NCBI RefSeq assembly: GCF_900141985.1
Contig: NZ_FQZK01000001.1
Location: 310,001 to 374,000, forward strand
Source of the DNA: Nocardiopsis flavescens
Lineage (GTDB): Bacteria > Actinomycetota > Actinomycetes > Streptosporangiales > Streptosporangiaceae
Direction: 5' to 3'
DNA length: 64,000 nucleotides
The notes under the pieces are model-generated. The model searched no databases and was not told the origin of the DNA. It was given only the letters and a program-made list of their open reading frames with translations. Each line of letters starts with the position of its first letter. Within the stretch, counting starts at the first letter, position 1. The translations under genes were made by a program, and so were the position numbers. Below are positions 48,133 to 56,521 of the stretch, piece by piece.

Positions 48133-49835
48133 GCACGGACCAGCGACCCCCGACCGGGCCGGCCGACCGCCCGGCCGACCGTCCGTCCGGCGACTGGCAG
48201 GGACTGAGCCCGCTCAGCGTGTGGGCCAACACCGCCGCCGGCGCCCTGTTCATCGTCCCCGCCGCCGTCGTCGGCACCGTGGTCCTCGTCCTACTGGACC
48301 TGGCCTGGTGGGCGGCGGCCCCGCTGCCCGGCGCGCTGGCCCTGATCGCCGGGCTCACCGTGCTCGACATGGTGTTCCTCAGGGCGGTCTCCTACCGCGT
48401 CACCGGCGAGCGCATGGAGATGCGCTCGGGCGTGCTCTCCAAGGCCTACCGCTCGGTGCCGCGCGAGCGCGTGCGCAGCGTGGACGTGGCCGCGCCGATC
48501 TACGCCCGCCCCTTCGGCCTGTGCGTGGTCACCGTCGGTACCGGGGAGCAGGTGGACGCCGGATCCGACCAGGTCAAGCTCCAGTACGTCACCGCCGCCC
48601 AGGGCGAGCGGCTGCGCCGCGAGCTGCTGTACCGCGGGGCGCCCGCCGCCGCGGAGGGAGCCGAGGGGGCTCCGGACGCCGAGGGCCTGGAGCTGGCCCG
48701 GCTGGACCCGCGCTGGTTCGCCTACGCGCCCGCCACCACCGCCACCCTGGGCATCGGGATCGGCGCCCTGGCCGCCCTGATCGGCGCCAACGCCCAGTCC
48801 GAGGGCTGGATCTACCGGTGGGTCTCCGAGTGGGCCGGGCTGCCCAGCACCGCGGAGATCGGCGCGTTCGTGATGGGCCGGCTGCTGGTCGTGCTCCCGG
48901 TGTCCCTGCTCGTCCTGCTGCTGTCGGGGACGGCCGTGCTGCTGGCCGTGGCGGTGGAGACCTGGTGGAACTACCGGCTGGTCCGGGAGGCCGACGGCAC
49001 CGTGGTCATGCGCCGCGGCCTGCTCAACAGCCAGTCGCTGACCGTCGAGGGGCGCCGCCTCAACGGCGTCACCCTGCACGAGCCGCTGGTGCTGCGCTCG
49101 GTGCGCGGCGCGGACGTGCGTGCCGTCGCCACCGGCCTGGGCGCCGCCGACGACGAGAAGACGCAGGCCAAGAGCCGGCTGTCCCCGCCGATGCCCCGGG
49201 CCCGCGCCCGGGAGCTGGCCGCCGACCTGATGCGCACCCCCGAGTCGCCGCTGGACATGCCGCTGTCCGCGCACCCGCGGGCGGCGCTGCGCCGCAGGCT
49301 GGTGCGCGCCGGGTGGGCCGCGCTGGGGGGCTTCGCCGTGGCCGGGGCGCTGGCGTGGCTGCACTCGCTGGCCGCCGCGGCCTGGTGGGAGACCGCCCAC
49401 GAGATCGAGGAGCGGCTCAATCCGCTGCCGGTCGCCACGCACCTGGTGGAGGCCACCCCGACCTGGGGCTGGTGGCTGCTGGGCGCGGCGTTCGCCGCGG
49501 TGGCGTTCTGGTACGCGGTCGGCTCCCACCGGGCGCTGGGCCACGGCCTGCACCCGCGCTATCTGGTGGTGCGCCGGGGCATGGCGGTGCGCGACACGGT
49601 GACCCTGGAGCGGGCGGCGGTGATCGGCTGGCGGATCACCCGCACGCCGTTCCAGCGCCGGGCCGGGCTGGCGCACGTGTCGGCCACCACGGCCTCGGGC
49701 GCGGGCATGTACACCGCGTCCGACGTGGGGCTGTCCCAGGGGCTGGCCTGGGCGGACATGGCGGTCCCGGAGCTGCTGTCGCAGTTCCTGGAGCGGGACG
49801 ACCGGTCGCCGGACCGGCCCGGGCCCGCCGCCTGA
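48129..49835 (+). CDS. Large bacterial PH-domain membrane protein (YdbT-like)
   Basis: A 568-residue membrane protein with three bPH2/DUF304 repeats separated by pairs of hydrophobic spans. Repeat 1 begins YRVTGERMEMRSGVLSKAYRSVP, repeat 2 YRLVREADGTVVMRRGLLNSQ and repeat 3 YLVVRRGMAVRDTVTLERAAVIGW, each shown in part; spans lie around residues 33-85, 195-275 and 405-470. It is the partner of the small PH protein, as in ydbS-ydbT, and is translationally coupled to it. The three PH repeats presumably form a cytoplasmic oligomeric platform, which is inference. A palindromic terminator follows. Confidence 0.87.
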   Translation: MSTDQRPPTGPADRPADRPSGDWQGLSPLSVWANTAAGALFIVPAAVVGTVVLVLLDLAWWAAAPLPGALALIAGLTVLDMVFLRAVSYRVTGERMEMRSGVLSKAYRSVPRERVRSVDVAAPIYARPFGLCVVTVGTGEQVDAGSDQVKLQYVTAAQGERLRRELLYRGAPAAAEGAEGAPDAEGLELARLDPRWFAYAPATTATLGIGIGALAALIGANAQSEGWIYRWVSEWAGLPSTAEIGAFVMGRLLVVLPVSLLVLLLSGTAVLLAVAVETWWNYRLVREADGTVVMRRGLLNSQSLTVEGRRLNGVTLHEPLVLRSVRGADVRAVATGLGAADDEKTQAKSRLSPPMPRARARELAADLMRTPESPLDMPLSAHPRAALRRRLVRAGWAALGGFAVAGALAWLHSLAAAAWWETAHEIEERLNPLPVATHLVEATPTWGWWLLGAAFAAVAFWYAVGSHRALGHGLHPRYLVVRRGMAVRDTVTLERAAVIGWRITRTPFQRRAGLAHVSATTASGAGMYTASDVGLSQGLAWADMAVPELLSQFLERDDRSPDRPGPAA

Positions 49836-49887
49836 GCCCCGCCCCGGCGCACCCGCGGGAGGCGCCGGGCGGACCGGGGGCCGACGG

Positions 49888-49913
49888 GGTGCCCGCCCGC
49901 GCGGGCGGGCACC
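49888..49913. terminator. 26-bp palindromic terminator between convergent genes
   Basis: GGTGCCCGCCCGC followed directly by its exact complement GCGGGCGGGCACC. It lies between the PH-protein stop (49835) and the STAS stop (49934), so it can end transcription from both sides. Confidence 0.8.
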
Positions 49914-49933
49914 GGGGGCGCCCGCCCCGGCCG

Positions 49934-50272
49934 TCAGCGCACGGCCGGGGCGCGCACGATGTCGAAGAGCCGTTCCATGCCCAGGATCTCCAGCACCCGG
50001 GCCACGGGCGGGCGCGGGCGGGCCAGCACCACGCGACCGCCGCGGGCCGCCATGGCGTGGTGGGCCGCCACCAGGGCGCCCACCCCGCTCGCGTCCAGGA
50101 ACCCGACGCCGTCCAGGTCCACGACCAGGCACTCGCAGGCCTGGTCGCCGACCGCGACCGCCAGCCGGGCGCGCAGTCCCGGAACGGTGGCCAGGTCGAT
50201 CTCGCCCTCGACGGGGACCACCGCCACACCGGTGTGCGGGAGACAATCCTGGAACCGGACATCCCGTGCCAC
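49934..50272 (-). CDS. STAS-domain anti-sigma factor antagonist
   Basis: A 112-residue SpoIIAA/RsbV-type protein. The fold begins GVAVVPVEGEIDLATVPGLRARL and holds the phosphorylatable Ser62 in GFLDASGVGAL. Such proteins release a sigma factor by binding its anti-sigma kinase and are switched off by phosphorylation of that Ser. No anti-sigma kinase or sigma gene is adjacent. The GTG at 50272 has GAGAGG 9 bases upstream; a TTG at 50314 would be longer without a ribosome site. Confidence 0.88.
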   Translation of the reverse strand: MARDVRFQDCLPHTGVAVVPVEGEIDLATVPGLRARLAVAVGDQACECLVVDLDGVGFLDASGVGALVAAHHAMAARGGRVVLARPRPPVARVLEILGMERLFDIVRAPAVR

Positions 50273-50330
50273 TAGAGGCCACCTCTCACCGGACGTAATC
50301 TTTCCACTACGCAACCGCGTACGAGATCGT

Positions 50331-50348
50331 AACCTCTACAGAGAGGTT
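50331..50348. promoter_or_regulatory. Inverted repeat AACCTCT-ACAG-AGAGGTT
   Basis: Perfect 7-bp arms with 4-base centre, 59 bases before the STAS gene start. It could be an operator or a short RNA hairpin in the leader. Confidence 0.4.
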
Positions 50349-50509
50349 CCGGGAGGCCTTTTCCGAGAAAAACCCCCGAAATCTCAGCTATGTGGCTGCG
50401 GGGACGGCATCATCCGACCTTCCGGACCGGCCCACCCGGCCGCCCGGCGGTCATGGGAACCTCTCTCGGACACTCCGGGCACGAGCCGCACCGTGCCCCC
50501 GCGGCCCCC

Positions 50510-50536
50510 GGTGCGGTACAAGGTGCGGTAGAAGCG
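50510..50536. repeat. Iterated GGTGCGGTA, 12-bp period
   Basis: GGTGCGGTA occurs at about 50510-50518 and 50522-50530, followed by the partial copy GCGGTA at 50534. The 12-bp period is close to one helical turn, so tandem protein sites are possible. Confidence 0.4.
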
Positions 50537-50651
50537 GTAGGGACACCTGGAGCCCCGGGTCCTCCCGGGGCCGGGCCGACGCACAGCGCACAGAAGGGAG
50601 GGAGCGGCGCTCCACTCCCGCCCTCCGGGGCGGGACCGCGCCGCGCACCCC

Positions 50652-51188
50652 ATGACCGAAACCGCCGAGACCCGACCCGGCTGGTTCTCCGACCGGGAAC
50701 TGGAGAGCATCCGCGGCCGCATGCCCGTGATGTACGTGCAGGCCGTCCCGGTGCGGGTGGACGAGGTGGGCGAGGTCACCCGCGTCGGACTGCTGATGCG
50801 GGCGACGGCCGACGGCCGCTTCCACCGGTCGGTGGTCTCGGGCCGCGTCCTGTACCACGAGAGGGTCCGCGACGCGCTGCTGCGCCACCTGGAGAAGGAC
50901 CTGGGCCCGGTGGCGCTGCCGCGCGTGCCCGCGTCCCCGCAGCCCTTCACCGTCGCCGAGTACTTCCCCACCCCGGGGGTGACGCCGTTCCACGACCCGC
51001 GCCAGCACGCGGTGGCGCTGGCCTACATCGTCCCGGTGGCGGGCGACTGCCAGCCCCGCCAGGACGCGCTGGACCTGGTGTGGCTCACCCCGGAGGAGGC
51101 CGCCGACCCGGTGGTGGGGGCGGAGATGAACGACGGCCAGGACGTGCTGGTGCGCCAGGCGCTGGCCCACGTGGGGCACGCCCCCTGA
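50652..51188 (+). CDS. NUDIX-like protein of the DUF4916 type
   Basis: A 178-residue actinobacterial protein with RGRMPVMYVQAVPVRVDEVG near the start, VSGRVLYHERVRDALLRHLEKDLGP and the conserved signature PFTVAEYFPTPGVTPFHDPR. This matches the DUF4916 family, which has a NUDIX-like fold. The classic NUDIX box GX5EX7REUXEEXGU is not recognisable, so pyrophosphohydrolase activity is doubtful. ATG 50652 agrees with the family start although no ribosome site is visible; it may be translated leaderless. Confidence 0.82.
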   Translation: MTETAETRPGWFSDRELESIRGRMPVMYVQAVPVRVDEVGEVTRVGLLMRATADGRFHRSVVSGRVLYHERVRDALLRHLEKDLGPVALPRVPASPQPFTVAEYFPTPGVTPFHDPRQHAVALAYIVPVAGDCQPRQDALDLVWLTPEEAADPVVGAEMNDGQDVLVRQALAHVGHAP

Positions 51189-51194
51189 CCCGCG

Positions 51195-51223
51195 CGGGCC
51201 CCGCGGCGGCGCCGCGGGGCCCG
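51195..51223 (+). terminator. 13-bp hairpin after the NUDIX-like gene
   Basis: CGGGCCCCGCGGC and GCCGCGGGGCCCG are perfect arms around loop GGC, 7 bases after the stop. Confidence 0.75.
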
Positions 51224-51334
51224 GCTCCGCCCGCCCGGGGACGGGGGCGCGCTCGTGCGGGTTCCGCCCGGCGGCGCGGCGGAGGCCGGGAGCGCCCCGG
51301 GCGCCGGACGCGTCCGGGGCATAGGCTCGGTCCC

Positions 51335-52015
51335 ATGCCCGACGCCCTCGCCCCCCTCGTCGACGACGCCCTGGCCCTGCTCCGCCCCGGGGAGCGCGCC
51401 CTGCTCGGCCTGACCGGGCCTCCCGGCGCCGGCAAGTCCACCCTGGCGCGGCGGCTGGTCGCCGAGGTCGGCGCCCGGGCCGGCGCGGGCACCGCCGGGT
51501 ACCTGCCCATGGACGGGTTCCACCTGTCCAACGCGCAGCTGGAGCGGCTGGGGCGGCTGGACCGCAAGGGCGCCCCCGACACCTTCGACGCGCACGGGTA
51601 CGCGGCCCTGGTACGGCGGCTGCTCGCCGAGACCGGCCACCCCGTCTACGTGCCCGACTACGACCGGGGGCTGCACGAGCCCGTGGCGGCCCGCCACGTG
51701 ATCGCGCCGGGCACCCGGCTGGTCGTCACCGAGGGCAACTACCTGGCCGGGGACACCGAGCCCTGGGCCGGGCTGCGCCCGCTGTTCGCCGGGCTCTGGT
51801 ACGTGGAGGCCGACGACGCGCTGCGCGAGGAGCGCCTGCTGCGCCGCCAGCGGGCGGGCGGCCGGGACGAGGCCGCCGCCCGGGAGTGGGTGGAGCGCAG
51901 CGACCGCGCCAACGGGGAACTCGTCAAGCGGTTCCGGGGGAACTGCACCCGGATCGTGCCCACCGGCGCGGTGCCCCGGGAGGGCCGCGGCGCCGCGGAG
52001 ACCGCGGACGGCTGA
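51335..52015 (+). CDS. P-loop nucleoside/nucleotide kinase-family protein
   Basis: A 226-residue kinase of the uridine kinase/pantothenate kinase-like P-loop group. The Walker A motif is LTGPPGAGKSTLA (about 25-37), then YLPMDGFHLSNAQLERLGR with the catalytic Asp, PDTFDAHGYAAL, VYVPDYDRGLHEPV and VVTEGNYLAGD, with an Arg-rich lid LREERLLRRQRAGG. Relatives include a fructose-transport associated kinase and phosphoribulokinase-type enzymes; the phosphate acceptor here is unknown. The ATG follows a hairpin by 112 bases, so it has its own promoter. Confidence 0.85.
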   Translation: MPDALAPLVDDALALLRPGERALLGLTGPPGAGKSTLARRLVAEVGARAGAGTAGYLPMDGFHLSNAQLERLGRLDRKGAPDTFDAHGYAALVRRLLAETGHPVYVPDYDRGLHEPVAARHVIAPGTRLVVTEGNYLAGDTEPWAGLRPLFAGLWYVEADDALREERLLRRQRAGGRDEAAAREWVERSDRANGELVKRFRGNCTRIVPTGAVPREGRGAAETADG

Positions 52016-52267
52016 GCCGCCCGGCGGGCGCGGCGGGCGCCTGTACCGGCAGCGGCGCTCTTCCCCGAGGCGGGCCGCGGTGGCCGGGGGGATCGCGGCG
52101 GGCACCCGGCCCCCGATGCCCCGCGCCGGCCGCCCCGCGTCCGCACGGGCGGGGCGGCCCCCGCGGTCCGCGTCACCGGTCCCGCGGGCGCGGACGCTGC
52201 GGGGGCCGACCGCTGAGCGCTGCCCGTACCGCGCCGCCGGCCCCGCGGGCGCGGGCGGCACGGCCGG

Positions 52268-53455
52268 TCAGGCCGCCCGGCGCAGGAACCGGCGGGCCAG
52301 CCCGCGCACCAGCGCCAGGTACGGCCCCGACACGGTCTCGCCCCTGCCCTTGAGCCCGCCGTAGGCCGAGGACACGACGGCCTCCTTGTACCAGGCGGCG
52401 GGGCGCCCGGTCAGGACGAGGCGGCGCGGGGAGTCGTCGGGGCGCACGAACTGGATCAGCCCGTCGCGCCTCCCCAGGCTCACGCACTGGTTCATGTAGC
52501 CGAACGGGGTGGTGTCCGGTTCGCGCCCGGCCAGCCGGGCGGCGACGGCGTCGGCGGCGGCCCACCCCATGGGCAGGCCCATCGCGCAGGACATCCGCAG
52601 CTCCCGCCCGTCCACCGCGTCGGCGTGGGCGGCGTCGCCCACCACGTACACGTCGGGGTGGGAGAGCGAGCGCTGGGAGCCGTCGACCAGCGCGCGGCCG
52701 TGGCCGTCGACCGTCAGCCCGGCCCCGGCGGCCATCGGGGAGACGGCGAACCCGGCGTTCCACACGGTGACGTCGCTGTCCAGGAGGCTCCCGTCCTCCA
52801 GTTTGACGTGGTCGGCCTCGACGGCGGCGACCCGGGTGTGCTCGTGCACGGTCACGTCCAGACGCGCCAGGACGCGCAGGACGTGGGCGCGCCCGCGCCG
52901 GTCGAGCCCGGCCGCGACGGGGCCGGAGGTGACCAGCTTCACGTCCATGCCCGCGTGGGCCTCGGCGATCTCGGTGACGGCCTCCAGCCCGGTGAGGCCG
53001 CCGCCGACGACGGTGACGGTCCTCGGCCGTTCCCGCGCGATGCGGAGCGCCAGGGCGCGGGCGCCGTCGAGCCCGGCCAGGGTGGCCGCATGCTCGGCGG
53101 CCCCCGGGACGGCGTCCGCCGCTCCGGTGCTGCCCAGGGCGTACACCAGGGTGTCGTAGCGCAGGGTGCGGACCCGGTCCCCGGCGCGGACGTCGACGGT
53201 GCGCGCGTCGGCGTCGACGGACTCGACCCGGCCGACGACGAGGTCGACGGAGGGGTCGAGCGAGGCGGAGAGCGGGTGGACGCCCACCCCGCGCCCCGCG
53301 GCGACCTCGTGCAGGCGGACGCGCTCGACGAAGGTGTCGGCGGCGTTGACCAGGGTGACGCGCAGCGCCGCGCCCCCGCGGGCGTGGTGGGCGGCGCGCC
53401 TGGCCGCGGCGAGTCCGGCGTACCCGCCGCCCAGGACGAGGAGTTCGTGGGTCAT
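52268..53455 (-). CDS. NAD(P)/FAD-dependent oxidoreductase, NDH-2-like
   Basis: A 395-residue pyridine nucleotide-disulfide family flavoprotein. It shows the FAD motif LLVLGGGYAGLAAARRA at the N terminus, the NAD motif TVTVVGGGLTGLEAVTEIAE in the middle and the second FAD motif PDVYVVGDAAHA, with MSCAMGLPMGWAAADAV. There is no CxxxxC redox disulfide, so it resembles type II NADH dehydrogenase-like proteins that pass electrons to quinones or dyes. GGGAGG 5 bases before the ATG. It is divergent from the MHS transporter. Confidence 0.9.
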   Translation of the reverse strand: MTHELLVLGGGYAGLAAARRAAHHARGGAALRVTLVNAADTFVERVRLHEVAAGRGVGVHPLSASLDPSVDLVVGRVESVDADARTVDVRAGDRVRTLRYDTLVYALGSTGAADAVPGAAEHAATLAGLDGARALALRIARERPRTVTVVGGGLTGLEAVTEIAEAHAGMDVKLVTSGPVAAGLDRRGRAHVLRVLARLDVTVHEHTRVAAVEADHVKLEDGSLLDSDVTVWNAGFAVSPMAAGAGLTVDGHGRALVDGSQRSLSHPDVYVVGDAAHADAVDGRELRMSCAMGLPMGWAAADAVAARLAGREPDTTPFGYMNQCVSLGRRDGLIQFVRPDDSPRRLVLTGRPAAWYKEAVVSSAYGGLKGRGETVSGPYLALVRGLARRFLRRAA

Positions 53456-53553
53456 GGCTGCCTCCCGGTGGTGTGTTCCGTCCTCTCCCTGGACGGGGCG
53501 GCACCGCCCGGGCGTGACACGCCGGACCGCGGAGCGGCCGAATGTGACCGAGT

Positions 53554-53565
53554 GCATACGTATGC
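53554..53565. promoter_or_regulatory. 12-bp palindrome GCATACGTATGC
   Basis: Perfect palindrome about 100 bases upstream of the oxidoreductase start and 173 bases upstream of the transporter start, flanked by AGT and TCA. GntR/FCD regulators often bind such sites. No regulator is adjacent. Confidence 0.4.
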
Positions 53566-53737
53566 TCACAGGGCCCCGGGCTCCGGGGTTTCCGCTCCCC
53601 CGAGCGATTCCGACAGTCGGACAGAAACGACTCAGACGTCCACATACCGAGACAAATGTCCCACATAGTGTCATCCGGGACTACGATCCGTGCATCCCCC
53701 CGCCGGATTCTCCCACTCCGACCTGGAAAGAAGTCCC

Positions 53738-55105
53738 ATGACGGACGTCGCCGAACAGCAACCCGCACCGGAGCGCGGCACCCCCGCCCCGGCGGACCCG
53801 CCGACCAACCCCCGGCGCAGGGTGCTCACCGCCAGCCTCGTGGGGACGTCCGTCGAGTTCTACGACTTCTACATCTACGCGACCGCGGCCGTCCTGGTCT
53901 TCCCGGCGCTGTTCTTCCCCGAGGGCGACATGATGGCCGCCCGGCTCCAGTCGCTGGCCACCTTCGCCATCGCGTTCGTGGCCCGCCCCATCGGCTCCTG
54001 GGTGTTCGGCCACTTCGGCGACCGCGTCGGCCGCAAGGCCACCCTGGTCGCCTCGCTGCTGACCATGGGCATCGCCACCGTGGGCATCGGCGTCCTGCCC
54101 ACCTACGCGCAGGTCGGGGTCGCCGCCCCGCTGCTGCTGGCGCTGTGCCGGTTCGGACAGGGCCTGGGGCTGGGCGGGGAGTGGGGCGGCGCGGCCCTGC
54201 TGGCCACCGAGAACGCGCCCGCGGGCAAGCGCGGCTTCTACGGGACGTTCCCGCAGCTGGGCGCACCGATCGGGTTCTTCCTCGCCAACGGCGTGTTCCT
54301 GGTCCTGAGCCAGGCCATGAGCGAGGAGGCGTTCCTGGCGTGGGGCTGGCGGGTGCCGTTCCTGCTGTCGGCGATCCTCATCGTCCTGGGGCTGTGGGTG
54401 CGCCTGAGCCTGCACGAGACCCCCGCGTTCGCGAAGGTGCTGGCCGCGGGCGACCAGGTGCGCACGCCCATCGTCGAGGTGTTCCGCCGCAACCTGGCGG
54501 CACTGGTCCTGGGCACCCTGGTGATGGTCGCCACGTACGTGCTCTTCTACCTGATGACGGTGTTCTCGCTGGGCTTCGGCACCGACGCGGAGACCGGGCT
54601 GGGGTACGACCGCTCGCAGTTCCTGGTGTTCCTGCTGGTGGGCGTGGTGTTCTTCGGGATCTTCACTCCGGTCGCCGGCGTGCTGGCGGACCGGTTCGGC
54701 CGCAAGCCGGTCCTGGTGGCGGTGACCGCGGCGATCATCGTGTTCGGGTTCGCCATGGGCCCGCTGCTGGGCTCGGGGACCGTCGGTGTGCTGGCCTTCC
54801 TGGTCATCGGCCTGTCGCTCATGGGCCTGACGTTCGGCCCGATGGCGGCGGTGCTGCCCGAGCTGTTCCCGACGAGGGTGCGCTACACCGGGGCCTCGGC
54901 CGCCTACAACCTGGCCGGGCTGCTGGGCGCGTCCTTCGCCCCCTACATCGCGACCTGGCTGGCGGGCACGTTCGGGATCGCCTGGGTGGGCGGCTACCTG
55001 GTGCTGGTCAGCGTGGTCACCCTGGTCGCCCTGCTGCTGACCCGGGAGACCAAGGACGACTCCCTGGACGACACCCCGGTCGGCGTCACCGCCCGGCGGC
55101 GCTGA
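53738..55105 (+). CDS. MFS transporter, metabolite:H+ symporter (MHS) family
   Basis: A 455-residue, 12-span transporter. MHS signatures are TSVEFYDFYIYATAAVLVF at the first span, GHFGDRVGRKATLV in loop 2-3, RFGQGLGLGGEWGGAALLATE, and LADRFGRKPVL in loop 8-9. Family substrates are citrate, alpha-ketoglutarate, shikimate, proline/betaine and others; sequence alone does not decide. The ATG at 53738 has GGAAAGAAG upstream and gives the normal N-terminal length. It is divergent from the NDH-2-like gene, with a palindrome in between. Confidence 0.92.
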   Translation: MTDVAEQQPAPERGTPAPADPPTNPRRRVLTASLVGTSVEFYDFYIYATAAVLVFPALFFPEGDMMAARLQSLATFAIAFVARPIGSWVFGHFGDRVGRKATLVASLLTMGIATVGIGVLPTYAQVGVAAPLLLALCRFGQGLGLGGEWGGAALLATENAPAGKRGFYGTFPQLGAPIGFFLANGVFLVLSQAMSEEAFLAWGWRVPFLLSAILIVLGLWVRLSLHETPAFAKVLAAGDQVRTPIVEVFRRNLAALVLGTLVMVATYVLFYLMTVFSLGFGTDAETGLGYDRSQFLVFLLVGVVFFGIFTPVAGVLADRFGRKPVLVAVTAAIIVFGFAMGPLLGSGTVGVLAFLVIGLSLMGLTFGPMAAVLPELFPTRVRYTGASAAYNLAGLLGASFAPYIATWLAGTFGIAWVGGYLVLVSVVTLVALLLTRETKDDSLDDTPVGVTARRR

Positions 55106-55394
55106 GCCGCGCCGGGGCCGGGGGGCACGGTCACCGCGCTCCCCGGGCCCGGCGCCCCGCCCCGCGTCCCCGGACACCGGGGCGCCCGCCCCGGCGGACA
55201 CGCGCCCCGGTGTGCGCCCCGCACCTTGGGCGGCGTGCGCGGGGCACGACGGGTTCCCGCCCCGGACGGTGACGCACCGGAACGGAGGCCCGCACCCGGG
55301 TCCCGGGGGGACTGAGCCGCCCCGCCCCTGCCGCACCCGGGGCGCCGCCCCGCGTCCGGCCCGTGCGGCGGGGGAGCACCGGTTCTCCGGCGCC

Positions 55395-56000
55395 TCAGAG
55401 ACGCGCTTCGAGGGCCGTGCGGTCGGTGAACAGGTGCCCGGACATGCCCAGCGCCTCGGCCGCGGCGACGTTCTCACTGCGGTCGTCCACGAACAGCGTC
55501 TCCCCCGGGGAGACCGCCATGCGCTCCAGGCACCACAGGTAGACCTCCGGCTCGGGCTTGGCCACCCCCAGGCGGCCGGAGAAGGCGCGCACCGAGAACG
55601 CCGCCAGCCACGGGTTCTCCTTCTCGAAGCGGTCCGCGAGGTCGGCCGGGATGTTGGACAGCAGCCCCACCGTCCGGCCGCCCGAGGCGAGCCGCTCCAC
55701 CAGGGAGACCATCGCGGGGTCCACGGCCCGCCAGCTGTCGATGTCGGCGGAGATGAGCGCCGCCGCCAGCGCCGGGTCCACCTCGCGGCCCAGCCGCTCC
55801 CCCACCGCCCGCCAGTAGGCGAGTCCGTCCAGGTCGCCGCGGTCGTAGGACAGGCGCAGGTCCCAGTAGGCCTCCCAGAACGCGGCGGGGTCGGCCGCGC
55901 CCATGGTCTCGGTCAGGAGGCGCTTGCCCTCCTCGGACTGGTGGCGGGCGATCACGCCGAACAGGTCGAAAAGGACGGCTCCGGATGCGGTCTCGGGCAA
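55395..56000 (-). CDS. HAD-superfamily hydrolase
   Basis: A 201-residue haloacid dehalogenase-like hydrolase. Motif I is LFDLFGVIA (nucleophile Asp), motif II Ser in GLLSNIP, motif III Lys in VAKPEPEVY and motif IV VDDRSEN. The second Asp of the phosphatase DxD motif is Phe (DLF), as in dehalogenase- and epoxide-hydrolase-N-like members, so phosphatase activity is uncertain. The TTG at 56000 is chosen because GAGGAG lies 7 bases upstream and the following residues lead directly into motif I. Confidence 0.87.
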   Translation of the reverse strand: MPETASGAVLFDLFGVIARHQSEEGKRLLTETMGAADPAAFWEAYWDLRLSYDRGDLDGLAYWRAVGERLGREVDPALAAALISADIDSWRAVDPAMVSLVERLASGGRTVGLLSNIPADLADRFEKENPWLAAFSVRAFSGRLGVAKPEPEVYLWCLERMAVSPGETLFVDDRSENVAAAEALGMSGHLFTDRTALEARL

Positions 56001-56521
56001 GGGAGGGCTCCTCGGGATCGGTGGGGCGGCTCCTTCAAGCCCTACCCGATGGCGGCGATCCGCGCACCCGGAACCGGAGGAACCGGCGAGAAATCGGGCC
56101 TGTGGACAACCCGCCGGAGGGGGTCGGACCGGCCTACCCTTCAAGGAAGGCCGCGTTCCCGCGCCACCGCCGTCCGCCCCGACACCCCGGGAGGCCCCGT
56201 GTACGACGCCGCACTCGAACCCGGCGCGGCCGGGCCCGCGCGCGGGATCCGGACCGGCGGCCCGATCACCGGCCGCACCGCCACGGCGGCGGTGGTCCGG
56301 GAGAAGTGCCGTGCGACGGCCCCGCGGCCGGGGATAAGAGAACAAGAGGAAAAAGTCCCGCACCCGTCCGAGAAAGGCTTCGCCATGTCGTCTCCGGGTA
56401 ACCGGAAATCCCGTAAGCCCTGTGCCGCAGGGGATGTGACCGTCGGCACGGGAAGTTCGACATACCGGATACGGGCGGCGGAAAAACGCCTCTAGACTCG
56501 GAGCAGACCCTCGGAGAAACG
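56001..56521. other. Divergent region between HAD hydrolase and sensor kinase genes
   Basis: About 520 bases. Apart from the doubtful 98-codon frame I see no gene. The stretch 56330-56500 (GATAAGAGAACAAGAGGAAAAAG, GGAAAAACGCCTCTAGACT, given in part) is AT-rich and should contain the promoter of the sensor kinase, but no clean -35/-10 pair could be fixed. Confidence 0.5.
56199..56495 (+). CDS. Possible small protein (doubtful)
   Basis: A 98-codon frame starting at GTG with GGGAGG 4-5 bases upstream. The first half has GC-rich third positions like real genes, but the second half (from about 56340) is AT-richer and overlaps the region expected to hold the histidine kinase promoter. No recognisable domain. 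The true gene, if any, may be a leader peptide or absent. Confidence 0.2.
   Translation: MYDAALEPGAAGPARGIRTGGPITGRTATAAVVREKCRATAPRPGIREQEEKVPHPSEKGFAMSSPGNRKSRKPCAAGDVTVGTGSSTYRIRAAEKRL

Larger units (their letters stand above)
50273..50651. other. Divergent intergenic region between STAS and NUDIX-like genes
   Basis: About 380 bases with no supported gene. The half next to the STAS gene is AT-richer and holds an inverted repeat (50331-50348). The other half has an iterated GGTGCGGTA motif at about 50510-50536 and then GC-rich DNA up to the NUDIX-like ATG, which lacks a clear ribosome site. Confidence 0.55.
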
